Source of the DNA: Hippopus hippopus
Taxonomy: Eukaryota; Mollusca; Bivalvia; Cardiida; Cardiidae
Length of the DNA stretch: 64,000 nt
Assembly: GCA_946811185.2 (NCBI GenBank)
Contig: OX328101.1
Coordinates: 22,242,122 to 22,306,121 of the forward strand
Direction: 5' to 3'
Numbering within the stretch: position 1 is the stretch's first letter; each line of letters starts with the position of its first letter. Of this stretch, positions 63,943 through 64,000 are shown piece after piece. A program made the position numbers and the translations under genes. The notes under the pieces were generated by a model that was not told the origin of the DNA, did no database searches, and saw only the letters and a list, made by a program, of their open reading frames with translations.

Positions 63943-64000
63943 ATATATCCAAGACCAGACTGCATGTTCTATCCCGCCTTTATGTTAAATACATGTACTG
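63943..64000 (+). repeat. Group B hairpin, cut by the window edge
   Basis: TATCCAAGACCAGACTGCAT starts the first arm; the second arm is not seen. Confidence 0.4.

Overview
The window reads as intergenic and intronic DNA of a bivalve mollusc, probably a heterodont clam. It is AT-rich and has no long unbroken gene. It is packed with short non-autonomous transposons and tRNA-derived SINEs, and it carries the minisatellite-bearing elements with short palindromic ends that are common in clams and oysters. No species can be named from the sequence alone. There are no prokaryotic operons, rRNA genes, CRISPR arrays or functional tRNA genes.

The dominant component is one MITE family, called here A, with about 70 copies or fragments. 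An intact copy is 221 bp, starts CCCTTTACCA or CTCTTTACCA, is flanked by TTAA on both sides, and has a central hairpin of about 24-bp arms (GTGGGAAAAGGAG ... CTCCTTTTCCCAC). The two ends differ: the 'LE' side reads CCCTTTACCACACAATCC then TTTTAACGACCCTGA, and the 'RE' side (read inward) reads CTCTTTACCAAACGACAAAA then TTTAGACTGGTCC. Below, '+' means LE on the left. TTAA duplication and CCY-starting ends are the signature of the piggyBac superfamily. A second group, B, has a different hairpin (GATCAGACTGCA ... TGCAGTCTGATC); three copies with recognisable ends also sit at TTAA-like sites.

The second large component is a set of Helitron/Helentron-like elements. Four types (I-IV) have a 5' tip reading about AC[A/T]AGA[G/A]; in types I-III it is followed at once by a small palindrome. 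They have a hairpin close to the 3' tip (GCTAAAAA, CGTATAA, GTATAATTA or ACATAA), and several carry internal tandem arrays of 145, 156, 162 or about 165 bp. Three type II copies sit inside the same arm of the A hairpin. SINEs with target-site duplications, a 902-bp element with 280-bp inverted repeats and an 8-bp target duplication, a 198-bp palindrome and a 167-bp hairpin complete the mobile layer. Many insertions are nested, so relative ages can be read.

A gene is only faintly visible. Short open segments with splice signals lie on the minus strand at about 37.4, 30.7, 22.8, 20.4 and 18.2 kb, and again at 9.9, 0.5 and 0.07 kb. The first five join with consistent reading phase into a helical, unidentified protein. 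Two exons with a start codon and a good donor lie at 42.4 and 57.7 kb, also on the minus strand. If these are real, the transposons are intronic. Every gene call here is tentative because exons average under 100 bp and no transcript evidence is available.
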